Positions 10,811 to 23,805 of a stretch of DNA of 64,000 nucleotides are shown here, in pieces. This stretch comes from Cristatella mucedo. Taxonomy: Eukaryota > Bryozoa > Phylactolaemata > Cristatellidae. Both the position numbers and the translations under genes were made by a program. A model generated the notes under the pieces. It saw only the letters and a list, made by a program, of their open reading frames with translations. It was not told the origin of the DNA and did not search any database. Every line of letters begins with the position of its first letter. Position 1 is the stretch's first letter. The stretch lies in assembly GCA_009760855.2 (NCBI GenBank), contig WPIO01000026.1, forward strand, positions 2,495,501-2,559,500. Reading direction: 5' to 3'.

Positions 10811-12395
10811 ACAAAGTATCGCCCTGTCTCCAAAGTATTTGGGATGAGTTGGCTTGTTGATTACTCGCCCCCTTCAAGACTATGGCACGCTGCCAAAGCC
10901 TAATGATGCATAACAATATGTAGAATTGTGATTATCTATAGCGTGGTAAGATCGAATGGCCTACTGCCGCCGAAGACGTCCAGCTTCGAGAAGCGTCCTC
11001 AAAGCCGCTGCGGCGCGGGGAGGGGGGGCACACTGGCCCTTCCACAAGTCGGGGAAACCTACCCAAAGAAGTTTCCGCTGTTAGCCAGCTTTGAAGGAAG
11101 CCCGCTGCCTTGTCACACCAGTGGGGGGACCTGCCCTTCCCCGAAGTGAGTGTGCCCAGGTGTAGCTGCGTCGTTACGCGGCCAGGGCACTCCTCGGGCT
11201 CAAAAAACAAAAACGTCCAGTGCATTAGTTGGGAACGGGCCAGGGGGCGACTGCATACTAAGCGTCCCCTGCCCTACAAAAAAATAGGTAGCGGTGTTTA
11301 CCAGTCGTCTGTACCCGCTAAAGCGCCGATCGCGAAGTTCATCCAAACAGTACTGTGCGTGACAGGAACTAGTGGCATCCGATTCGTTACTGTCACCAAA
11401 CCCTACGGCAGACGAGACCACGACGGGTATGTGACTCGTCTTCTCAAGGAAGCTCCAGCGGGCTGATTCCCTGAACTCATACAGCTGTTCATAGTTGTGA
11501 AAACAGGCGAGTGCTCAAAAGCGATGGTTGTTAAGCGTTCGCGAAGCAGTAAGTACGACGTCGGCGCGCCGATGGTGCTCTCTAGCACCCCTGCATGCGC
11601 ACACGATTGTCGCACGTTGCTTGGCTACAAACGGGAGCTTCGTAGGAAGTTTTTGTGCAGAGTTTTCGGGATCCGCTTCAGCTGCTGGTACTAACGCCGG
11701 TCGAAATAGTCGACTGCAGGTAAATGTCTATTGTGCAATGCTTGGTAAGTCGTGCTTTATTTATCAAGTCTTGTCCCGGGCACTGCCGAGATGCGCCTAC
11801 CGGTGAACTCTAACCTTCCACGACTGTTTTTGTCATCCGCCGCCTCGCTATGTAATTCTTGTGCGCCTAGGTCGTAGATTAAAATAAACCGGGACGTCGG
11901 CTATTTTGCAGGCTGAATGAGTTGTCCACCAGGCTTTTCAAAACGTGTCCTTGGCGGCGCATACGATCGGTCGTTTGCTAAGTCTTGGCCAAGAAGTAGA
12001 GCCGCATTTGGCTGCCGAGTCTTCGTTAAGTTGATTAAGTATTAGACCGGTCACTAGTATTTGTGACGTATACAATGAAGACTCGAGTAGGATAGAAGCA
12101 GTAAGGAAGCACGACTCTCAGTGTAAACCATGCTTTCAAGTTTTGGCGAACAACCGGATGATCTCACCTTACTGTCACTACCAATGCCTGGTTTAAAGTG
12201 AGCCCTTTGTCCATTTATTCTATCAATTTTTATTGTAAAATACTTCGATTCAATTGCATGCTGTTAGCAAGATGGCCAACCTTTACTTGACAGCAGTCAT
12301 GAGCATCGGCGGCTCCCGTACGCTGGTGAAATGGCGGCTCCTCCATGTGGATAACTTTGACTTTGTCATGGTCACGTGAAAAAACACCAGTCGGT
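10811..12395. other. Intergenic, moderately GC-rich, no gene recognised
   Basis: Open frames of 60-118 codons overlap on both strands between 10.93 and 11.8 kb without a recognisable domain. A YY1-like motif AAATGGCGGC occurs at 12329-12338. Confidence 0.4.
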
Positions 12396-12560
12396 ATGTT
12401 GATTTAGCAGCATCATTTATATAGAGGCAAAAGAGCCTTAAAGACTATCACCACCTCATGCAGTGGGCAGTAATGGATTGCCTTGCGTAGGAATCGAACC
12501 AACGACCTGGGTCGTGAAGAGCAAGCACCTGTCCCCATAGCTAAGATCCAGGGGCGAGTG
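12396..12560 (-). mobile_element. tRNA-derived SINE
   Basis: On the reverse strand: a tRNA-like head (GATCTTAGC..., then a B-box-like GGTTCGATTCC) followed by a body with the CCCACTGCATGAGG-type sequence and a tail resembling GGCTCTTTTGCCTCTATA. The same arrangement recurs at 37236-37400, 58414-58545 and 61320-61475, which establishes it as a family. Confidence 0.75.
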
Positions 12561-12659
12561 CTTGTAAAACCTATTGTAGCTTCAACCCTTGCGATGCCAC
12601 GAGCTTCCTGATATTGGATATGGCGCCGATTGAGAGCAGATTTTGCATGATGTCACCAT

Positions 12660-12743
12660 GATTATGTCACCCTGATTATATTGCCCTGATTATGTTGCCC
12701 TCATTTAATCACCCTGATTATGTCGCCCTGATTATGTTGCCCT
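12660..12743. repeat. 14-bp minisatellite, six units
   Basis: Six consecutive 14-bp units of the type GATTATGTYRCCCT, with units at 12660, 12674, 12688, 12702, 12716 and 12730. The fourth is the most diverged. A partial seventh precedes it. Confidence 0.9.
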
Positions 12744-13319
12744 GACTGTTCGCTTGTGTATTTGCAGTGACTCAAACCGGGGCATCTGTCCGCTGTTGTG
12801 CACGTGGACTGTTGTGCACTTGCATGGTTTCGGCAGGTGTGAAAGTAACAAGACCTCGAAGAGGCTTCGGAATTATTATTATTGGAACTCGTGGGTTAGA
12901 CCGAGCTCCGATGTTAAAGGCGGATGGCGCTCTTGAGGAAGGACTGGCTGCGTTGTAGGCCGTATACCTCTTAAAAGCCAGACTGGCCTCTGGTTAACCT
13001 CTTAGCCACAGATTTGGTAGCTGCTGTTTCGTCAGAAAATGGTTAGTAGAAAGCTTCATGAGCAAAGCCAGGCGGCACAAGCATTGTTCCGAGCTACCCA
13101 TTAAAAAGGTCGAGTAGTCTTTGCTCATACCACCATCACCTATGGACCACAAGCGATGAACCGGGGTTTTGTGGACCGACCAGTCTACATTTAATTTCTT
13201 TGGCTGCGACAGAAGGACGTTAGTAGTCGTAAAATAGAAGTCAGTGGTAGTATATGTTTTCCGAAGACAGAAGTTTGTTATTGGAACCGGCATAACAATA
13301 TTACAATGAATTATTTATT
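12744..13319. other. Intergenic, nothing recognised
   Basis: Short unlinked open frames only (for example 63 codons at 12767 and 99 codons antisense at 12994-13293), without recognisable motifs. Confidence 0.35.
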
Positions 13320-13760
13320 GAACCCTAAGATAAACAAATCTCTTTTTAGGCTCGTTACGTATTCTAGAAAGACAAATCACATTTTTAGAAACTTTACATA
13401 TGCTATAATAGAAAGGAAGCATGTCTCTTTGTTGGTGATAAAGTGCACAGTGCATGCAAGCATAAGCACATAAGGGACAATTCACAATGGCGAAGCAACT
13501 GGAGTGAGGAACATGCTGGCGGTTAGCTTCTTTGTAATTTGTTTCAAGTCAGAGACGTCTTGACTTCAGTTGGAGTTTGTGACAGATTTTGGTAGTGGAC
13601 AAACTAAAGACACGGTCGCAAGAGTATTCGAGGTTGGTTAAAGGCAGATATGTGCCATAGGCGCCCCTATAGATATTCTGGAGCCAGAGAATGGTGGGAC
13701 CTAACCGTGAGTGACAGAATTTTGGGAGTTTATACGTGTACTGCTCTATACGAATTTTGC
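13320..13760 (-). mobile_element. LINE family B, decayed 3' part, antisense
   Basis: The + strand shows AAATCTCTTTTTAGGCTCGT and then AAAGGAAGCATGTC, the reverse complement of the family B end. Further right the reverse strand reads TCCCACCATTCTCTGGCTCC, matching the LGPFILWLQ-type coding segment of the copy at 20230-20980. Confidence 0.65.
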
Positions 13761-13899
13761 AGGTGCAACAGTGCAGATCTTGAAAAGTCCACATTAAATT
13801 CTGTCCACTTTCGGGACGAGATGGTGCACAACTTCTGGCGAGCTTAGATGAGATACAGATCTATAATTATGGGAGTTTCTTCTACCGATTTATCTGTCT

Positions 13900-14245
13900 C
13901 TGCAATGAGATATTATTCGGTCGTTAATATTTCAACTGCTAAATGGCACTTGTTCGCTGTGATCTGCACTGCTGCTAAATTGCACTACTTCACTTCAATC
14001 TGCACTGGTTTGCCATCAAGCATCGTATCGTTTTCAAGGTCTTGTCACTTACTTTTAGGCCGGCTTCTTGTTTGCTCTTGCTTACCGATCTAAATGGCTA
14101 AACTATTCTGCCTTCCACTCTCATCACTGGCTACAATGACACGGATTGTTCAGGCATGCCTTCAATCAACCTTAAATCCCTAGAAAATCGTGCCTTCAAC
14201 TCATCTGCACCTAAAACCAGACTCTTCAAAATCTTCTGACTTGAC
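13900..14245 (+). mobile_element. LINE family B fragment
   Basis: Sense fragment around 13985-14250, with CGTTTTCAAGGTCTTGTCAC and TTACTTTTAGGCCGGC matching the family B C-terminal coding segment (compare 32530-32580). It lies directly before a family A copy in the same orientation. Confidence 0.5.
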
Positions 14246-14282
14246 AACGCTTAAAGCGAAATAATACGGTCACATTTTCCTT

Positions 14283-15270
14283 TCAGTGTACGCCTTAACG
14301 GTACAGATTGTTTGCCTTGCCGATATTCGATCCTGGATGTCGGAAAACTTCCTGAAATTAAATGACGATAAAACCGAACTGCTGCTCATAGGACACCCTA
14401 AGCGTGTGGCTGGATTAAAAGGCTTTGCTGTTCTAATAGGTGATGCTATAGTGCGGCCTCCACCACGTGCTCGCAATGTAGGTGTCGTGTTCGACAGCTT
14501 CATTCAGAAGACTGCCTCTACAGCTAGCCATCACGTCCGATCCCTATCCAAGATTAGGAGCTGTCTCTCACAGTGGCTTGTAAAAAATTTAGCTAGCTCT
14601 TTAGTTCTGTCTCGGCTTGATTATTGTAATTCCCTTTTGGCTGGGCTGCCAGAGAAAGCTATTATGCCACTACAGCTGACTATGAATATGGCTGCAAGGC
14701 TTGTCTTCAATTCCCAGCGGTTTGGGCACGTGTCACCTTTGCTGAAAGAGCTAGGATGGTTGCCGGTTGAGCAAAGGATACAGAGCAAAGTTCTTATGCT
14801 GACCCACAAGGCCCGCCACGGCTTAGCTCCTTCGTACCTAGCTGAACTGCCGCATCAGTTTCAGCCTGTTCGTACCCTGAGGTCCTGTGTGGACAATAAA
14901 CTAGCTGTCCCGTTCCTCAGCTTAAAGACAGTTGGCGACAGAAGCTTTAGCTCTGCAGGTCCTAGACTGTGGAACTTGCTTCCACAATTCTTACGCAACG
15001 ACAACTACTCTCCTACTGCCGACCATGGCACATCTTTTTCAGCGGTCCTGAACTGCTACTTTTATGCTACTCACTACCTTAACTGCTCTCCTGACTGTGC
15101 TATGCTTCCCACTTTCTCTTTGTTGCGTGAGACGAAGTCTGTTGGCTTCCGAACGCGTACCGAAAGCCGCTTAGGCTGTGAGTGTGCTACGAAAAACTCT
15201 CCTGCGTAACACCCACATGGTCTTTATGACTTTGTGGAGTTACAGACGGAGATACATTACATTACATTCA
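14283..15270 (+). mobile_element. LINE family A copy with 307-codon open RT C-terminal frame
   Basis: 5'-truncated CR1/L2-like element. An open frame at 14286-15209 encodes the end of the reverse transcriptase and the C-terminal domain: [20 protein letters not shown], then SLVLSRLDYCNSLLAGLPEK, KELGWLPVEQRIQSKVLML, and finally SPA with TAA. The YADD catalytic box lies upstream in full copies and is missing here. An in-frame 18-bp deletion between AGC repeats removes CLNFKS-type residues present at 28140-28952. The 3' end carries GGAGATACATTACATTACAT. It is among the least mutated copies in the window, suggesting fairly recent insertion; it is not an autonomous element. Confidence 0.92.
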
Positions 15271-15489
15271 TGAAAGCATGCCAACGACAAGTGTGAGTCT
15301 TATTAGCACTCATCAGTTGATGCCTCCTATCCAGTCTGTCTGATCTGACTAGAAATAAATAGTTGTGAAAGGCACTGTAAGTTTTATATTTTTGATTATA
15401 ATTTTTATATAATTAATATTTGTAATCGTTAATTAATATTTTTTTTAAATTGAGCAAATGCCCTCTGCCTTGGGGATGAGAGAAGAAGT

Positions 15490-15958
15490 GTTGCGAGTAA
15501 AGTTCTTACACCGAGCCGACCCACAAAGCCTGCTACGGCTTGACATCTTCATTGCTAACTGAAGTGCTCTACCAGCTTCAGCCTCCTTGTGACCTCAGGT
15601 CATTTATGCACAATAAATTAGCTGTCCCGCTCCTTCGCTCAAAGACCGTTGGCGAGAGGCTGTTGCTCTTGAGGTCTTTGACTGTGAAGCTCACCTTCAC
15701 AATTCTCATCTGCAACAACATCCACTCTCCGGCTGCCGACTACGGCGAACCCTTTCCAGCCGTCCCGGGCCTCCATGCTACTCAACCGCTTTCTTACTCT
15801 CCTTCGCTTCTTTCTCTTTGTTTCGTGAGGCGAAGTCTGTTGGCTACCGAATGCCGCTTTGGCTTTGAATGTGCTGTACACAACTCTCCTGCGTAACATC
15901 CACACAGTCTTTGGGACTTTTTGGAGTTACAGACGGAGATACATTACATTATATACAT
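15490..15958 (+). mobile_element. LINE family A, decayed 3' end
   Basis: Sense remnant matching the family A C-terminal region (HNKLAVPLLRSKTVGERLL and the terminal NSPA with stop) with frameshifts. It ends GGAGATACATTACATTATAT. It lies 220 bp after another copy in the same orientation. Confidence 0.85.
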
Positions 15959-17480
15959 TTTTGTCAGCGGTCCGTAGGAAGAGTGCATGTAGCAGAGAAA
16001 CAATGGCTATCGTAAATCCTCCTTGCCCAGTGCCGATAGTATGCTGAACCAACTGATCCGAGTTTATCTGACAAGTCTTAATATGCTGCAGTCAGATGCT
16101 TCGTGTGCCCTGCTGCATGTCACCATTTATATCCGCTCTTCGGTTTTTGCGTTGGCTAAATGCCATCTGTATGGCAGTTGCTCTTTTGTCAGAGCAGGAT
16201 TGTATTGCTAATCAATGTCGCGAAGCTTCACCCTGTGGCCGGTGTCAAGTTGTTTTCGGTTTCGACCGATTGCCAAAGTGACTCGTGCACAGTGAGCTTG
16301 GGAGTGGGCCGACCGCCGATCCAGTACCCACAGCCTCTAGCTGCTCTGCAGCAGATTGTGGTTGCAGCTTTTAGCAGCTGCACGGGTCGATGGCTCGCAT
16401 GGCCATTCAGCAGATGTTCTTTTGCTTGTCTTTGTTATCTGTGTTTACACATCTGAGCTTACCGATTTGTCAGCTTGCATTTAAATGCATTGAATTTATT
16501 TGTGAAATCCAGGGTTTAATTGAGTCTGCCAACTTGCCACGAAGAATACTGCTAAAAGGGAAACTCGGTACTGCTAGACCGGTCGGCTGATTAAATGCAT
16601 TCTATTCGGCACAAGAGAGGGTTAGGTTTTCCTGATCTCAGCATACGGCCCTTGAGCAAGCGACTGCACCCAGTTAGTATCAGCAGTTCTTATATCTAGT
16701 GGGTGCTAAGTCTTGGTAAATCTGGTATACACATGTTTACCGAGCTGCCAGGCAGGATTTCGGGATTTTCTGTAGTTTGGTTTTCAGCCTGCGATTTTAG
16801 AATCAAGTGGTATGCATCCCCAATATACACGGTATCCTCCAAAAAGAGAAATTAAATGAACGATTGTCAAGTAAATAGCTCGTATACTGATTTTTTTTGT
16901 TGACTCGTAAGTGTGGAGCCAAAATTGAGCAACCAGTACTTCCCTTGGTGATCTTGTTGCTTTTAAATAATCCTGCAATTCACACGGCGTTAGCAGGCTC
17001 TTTGATCTCGGCAGTGCACGTGCTGCAAATCCATATCTTATTTATCACTTAAGTACAGCTAAGAGCTGCCACACAATCTTATAGCTCGCCAGTATCATAG
17101 CCTTCAATCTTACTTGGCAGAATGGCGGACAGGTTAATTATCAGGTTTGAGGCTACCATAATTAGTGAAACTCATGCAACGACAATCATGCTCACCACGG
17201 TCTTGACACATCATGACAGTCAATCAGCCTATCAGTCTGCCAGCATGTCTGTCTTTCCCCATCCCAAACTTGTCTTGAATCTTTCTTCGGAGATAGTTTT
17301 CGTCATTCTGCAGGTCGCTGTGTTGTTCCCAATGCAAGATTTTGGCAATAGTCCTGCTCTACTTCATTTCGTAACACATCGTGGCATTTTATCTCTTGCC
17401 AATGGCGTCGGTGGTTAGCCAGCAGCCTGGGAACTTGAAACTCCTCATTCCCAGCGTCAGCCAGCTGTCGATACAACTCG
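15959..17480. other. Intergenic, nothing recognised
   Basis: Mixed-composition unique-looking sequence with overlapping short open frames; no domain or repeat recognised. Confidence 0.35.
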
Positions 17481-17499
17481 GACCCTCTGGCTGTGCAAT

Positions 17500-17509
17500 T
17501 ATATAAAAG
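17500..17509 (+). promoter_or_regulatory. TATA-box-like element
   Basis: TATATAAAAG, a strong match to the core TATA box. It is followed 33 bp later by an ATG-started open frame (17542) and then a consensus splice donor at 17618. Its use is unproven. Confidence 0.25.
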
Positions 17510-17541
17510 CCATTATGCGATTAGTGCTCATGTACTAAGAA

Positions 17542-17617
17542 ATGTTGTCTTCTATGACAGATCTGTTTCTCTTGGCACACCACCTCCCCCTCGAAGCCAG
17601 AGCCGGTCAGCAAGCAG
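17542..17617 (+). CDS. Candidate first exon of an unknown gene
   Basis: ATG at 17542 opens a frame reading MLSSMTDLFLLAHHLPLEAR and AGQQAG up to a consensus donor, CAG followed by GTGAGT at 17618. A TATA-like box lies 33 bp upstream of the ATG, leaving only a very short 5' UTR if it is used. No homology recognised and no partner exon identified; could easily be chance. Confidence 0.15.
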
Positions 17618-18114
17618 GTGAGTTACGAACAGGCGAGTCAGAAACGAACAGTCAGTCAAGGATTCGTAGTCGTTCTCATTTGAGATCTATCTTGGTAGGT
17701 ATTGCAATGATGGCTATAGCCAGCTTCCCTAGTGATAGGTCGAGTGCCTTCCTTCTTCAGTCATGCATAGGCAGCAGCGTGAGCCGATAGATTCCCTGCT
17801 TAGGTGGCCATCACCCGTGCAGCAGAATGTTAGTCTATGCGTTGCAGTTGCGATTTGATCTTCACGCTTGCCAGCGCCAGATAAATCGCATGCAAAAATC
17901 ATCTTGACGGAAATTTGATGGCTTACCACTAGTCCGTGAGTACATTTATTGGGAGTTCACACAAGCGGATTTGTCCAGAAGACATTGGACGGTCACCGCA
18001 CATAGTTTGTCGGACAGTCGACGGCTGCATCGGTCGTGCACGTGTCGCACTTTACTGTTTGCGAGGCGCATCCGAGGACTCCAGCGAAACGTTTGGCCAT
18101 CGCTTCCGGTTGGT

Positions 18115-18175
18115 ATGGCTAACGAACTTTTACCCCCACCGTCGTACCTCGGAGCTATATTTGAAATACAACCAG
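18115..18175 (+). CDS. Candidate first coding exon with strong donor
   Basis: ATG at 18115 in good initiation context (GGTATGG) reads MANELLPPPSYLGAIFEIQP and runs directly into CCAG followed by GTAAGTGAG at 18176, a near-perfect donor, in phase 1. It lies just upstream of a CpG-rich block. The short peptide has protein-like composition but I do not recognise it and found no following exon. Confidence 0.25.
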
Positions 18176-18499
18176 GTAAGTGAGATGCCACAGCAAACGC
18201 GATAGTGATTTAGAAGGCATCATCTGACACGCTAAACTAAAGCCCCTAGTCGATCGCGCATTTGAAGCGCCCTCTGATGAGGTCATGGCCACTGATCACG
18301 AGTGCGAGGTGCGTTGCAATGGCTCAACCGATTCACCAACGGTTGCATTCAGCTGCTACTGGGCGGATCTTTTACTACAAATCGCATTTCTGGACAAAAA
18401 GCGTAGTTTATCGCAATACACTGACGGCAAGGTTGCCGGGAAAGCTACGCGATTTTTCGCGTACGGTTTAAACAATGGGGGGCCGTCTGACAAACAGTC

Positions 18500-20110
18500 A
18501 GTATATGCACGGATGCACTGTTGGGTGCGCGCTCGCCCTAACGATGGCGCATGCGCGAAACTGCCCACCGCTCTCCAAATGCTGCTTGCGTTAGTCCCGT
18601 CGCATAATTACACTCAAGAGCGCCATAAAGCTCCGCGCAAGGTGATGAGTGGCCCGGACTGCAGACAGCACTCACGGGCCAGTTGCTAGTCGCATGCGCT
18701 TCGCACGCACCTAGGGTTCGAAGCCACTTTCCAAGGTGCCGCCGGGGTCAACGGCGATGCCGTCGGGCTGGAAATTATGTCCCCTCCCCCAATCGGTGCG
18801 CACAATCGCGGCGGCCGGCAAGATGACGCGCACGCGCGCCCACCGCCTCCATTCCGGGTACGGCGCTCACCACCGGCGCCTAGCACTTTTAGGCGTCTAA
18901 AAGACGAGGCTACGCGTCGGGCGCATGCGAGCCGGCTGCGGCAGTCGATACACCGGAGCATTCGGCAGACGCTCAGCGAGCGTTTTCCCGCGTAGCCTGC
19001 CGCCTGGAGCTAGTGGACTGGTCGTTCCAAAGTCGCGGCCGGATGTCGAGTTGAATATGTGGCGCCAGCGTGACGGCGACGCCCTGATGAAATGAACGAG
19101 GTAATCGGAGGAGGCTATGGGCGCTTCGGAAGGCCGGAAGGAGGGTGCAAAGCGGGAGCGCGACCAAGACCTCCAGTTCGGGCCCAGCAACGGGCAACAG
19201 CGCGCAGGGCGGGAATAAAAAGCGAGAACTCAGAACCCAATGAGCCCGCTCGGTCCTCGGCCAAAATTGGTTTTTGCGAACAAGAGTTGGCTCGGCGTCC
19301 GCTGGCTTTTTGAGTCGAAAATTCCTTGCGCGTGACGCCTGGCGGACAGGAGACGATGGAGGCAGAAAGGAGACAGTAGAGAGAGAGCCATTTTTGCTCC
19401 AGCCCGACTCGTCGCGGTCGTCGATGCTGGCGCTGCCGCGATCGTCTCTGCGATCTGCGGACCTTCGACCGTCGTACATTTAAAATGGCGACCGTCTGAG
19501 GTGAGAAGCCCCGGCGCATGGCGTTGTTGCCCTGTTGGCCTTGTCACGAGTGCCGCACGCAATTCTTTTCCTCGCTGCCGCAAGTCGGGAGAAATTGGCG
19601 TCTGTCGTGGTCACCATGATGCTGCCGCCGGTAGAAAATTTACTCTAAAAATCTCAAGCGCCGCCGCTCTTCGGGGGGAGGGGCTCATCTGTGGCTCTGC
19701 GGAAGGGAAAGTAACGGCAGCTCCGAGCAACTTTTTAACTTTCGCTAGTGAGTCGCGTGGCGTCGAAAACTAACGAGAGCTAACAGCGGATGGGAGCGAA
19801 GCGAAGAGCCGCAATGACCTCGCCGTTCGGGTCATACTTAGGTCGATGTTTCGGCCGGCGAAGTAGCAGCTGTTGTTGCTAACTGAGGCGTCGACCGCCG
19901 CCCCCGCAGCCGCCGCAGCAAGAGGCCGAGTCTGCCGACTTGTCAAGCTTCGCTCGTAGCCGTCAGAGGCACCCGGCTGCTGGCGGCCGATTCAGCTGGA
20001 TGACAAACGAGGCTGCACCAAGCGGCTGACCTTCGCTCGCTGACCTTCGCTTCGTCGAGATTCGCTCGCTCGCTTAGACCGTTGCTCCGCGGCTGTCTAG
20101 TGCCGTTCGC
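18500..20110. promoter_or_regulatory. CpG-rich block, candidate promoter island
   Basis: GC-rich and dense in CpG compared with flanking DNA. Open frames on both strands (for example 168 codons antisense at 18973-19479) look like by-products of low stop density. A YY1-type motif AAAATGGCGAC lies at 19482-19492, followed by GAGGTGAGAAG, a possible donor. No coding exon identified. Confidence 0.35.
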
Positions 20111-20229
20111 TTGCTGTGCGGCGAACGACCTGTTGAGGCTGCCTGCTCCATGGGCGGCAGTACGGCCTGCTGTCCCGGTGATGGTTCGAGGCAGGCGACT
20201 GCCTTAGATGCGAGCCTTCACCGTTCCTT

Positions 20230-20980
20230 ATTATCTGCCTACTTTCAGCTGCACAGCATTGCTAAAATTCGGGCTTGTTTAGGCAGGGAGCCACATCTAA
20301 ATTGGTCGACGGATTTGTGTCATCCGTCTTGACTTCTGTAGCACATTGCTTGCTGGTCTACCGGCCTGGGCACTCAAGCGCGTACAGCTGGTGCAAAACT
20401 CTGGAGCTAGGCATGTCTGTCGTGAGCTTTGCAGTTGCCTTCGGGTTGCCAACTGTTGCCCTGTATCACACCACTTCTCGCTGGTCTGCACTGGCTCCAA
20501 GCCAAGCAGCAAATCGACTTCAAGGTTTTGTAACTCACTATTAGGTCCCTTCATTCTTTGGCTCCAGCCTACCTATCAGATCCACTTACACCAGGCTAAG
20601 CATCGCACCACTCGTTTTTTGAAATTAAATCGCTTACCTATACCTCGTACGATCCTCAAATCCTCTGGAGACTTGTGCCTTTAGTTCGTATGCTCCCAAA
20701 GCCTGGAACTCACTTCCGACTCATGTCACGACGTCTCCTGACTTGTCCACATTAAAAAAAAACTATTAACATCTATTTATGACAGTATTTAGTGGGCCCC
20801 CAAACTTGCATGCTGATCCTGTGCATATCACCCCTAACCATGTTATTCTTGTTGTCTTATGAGCATGCTTCTACTAACCAGTTGATTGTGCTTTCTGTAC
20901 AGCAGATGTAAAGTGTCTAGAAAGAGATACAGTTCTCTGAGGGTGCTACATCAAATGCATTATTATTATTATTATTATTT
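20230..20980 (+). mobile_element. LINE family B 3' part
   Basis: Sense copy, 5'-truncated. It encodes fragments including YFQLHSIAKIRACL and LGPFILWLQPTYQIHL with frameshifts between them. The 3' end is TGTAAAGTGTCTAGAAAGAG, GGGTGCTACATCAAATGCAT and then ATT repeats to about 20980. This is the typical CR1/L2 style of ending in short tandem repeats. Confidence 0.85.

Positions 20981-23391
<2,411 letters not shown>

Positions 23392-23473
<82 letters not shown>
23392..23473. repeat. (AC)41 microsatellite
   Basis: About 82 bp of AC/CA dinucleotides followed by imperfect CA/CG-rich sequence to about 23510. Thr-His and Val-Cys open frames here are artefacts. Confidence 0.97.
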
Positions 23474-23477
<4 letters not shown>

Positions 23478-23639
23478 AGGCACGCAGCCGTGCACATGCA
23501 CACACGCACAGGCACTCACGTGCATATTTATTTGTACATGCAACCTCACTGGCTGTCGAAAGAAGGCACAATGCATGTAAAATAAGTTAGATGCTTCTTA
23601 TGTTTAGCGCAGACGTAATTTGCTCAACTTTAAAGACCA

Positions 23640-23805
23640 TGGCTATGGGGCTAGAGCCTGAGGCACCAGGATAGAGACTAAGTTCTTTTGGGGCGCTATA
23701 CTCTGCCTGAGGTCATGGGCTCGAACCCGCAGCATATGTGAAGCGCCAGAATAGAGATTGTGTTATCTTGGGGCGCTATACAAATGAATAATATTTAATT
23801 ATATA
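23640..23805 (+). mobile_element. SINE with LINE-like 3' end
   Basis: Contains a B-box-like GGCTCGAACCC at about 23728 and ends TGAAGCGCCAGAATAGAGAT, TCTTGGGGCGCTATACAAAT, then AT-rich sequence. A similar GGGGCGCTATA occurs at about 23690, so there may be an internal duplication. The 3' part resembles the family B terminus, consistent with a SINE using LINE machinery. Confidence 0.6.

Noticed and set aside
10930-11810. Possible protein gene (several frames over 70 codons)
   Set aside because: Frames overlap on both strands without domain, splice context or repeats; no support beyond length.
12650-12750. CRISPR-like array
   Set aside because: Units are contiguous 14-bp repeats without spacers, in a eukaryotic genome: a minisatellite.
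18973-19583. Antisense frames of 117-168 codons
   Set aside because: Same composition effect in a CpG-rich block; three overlapping antisense frames cannot all be real and none has a recognised domain.
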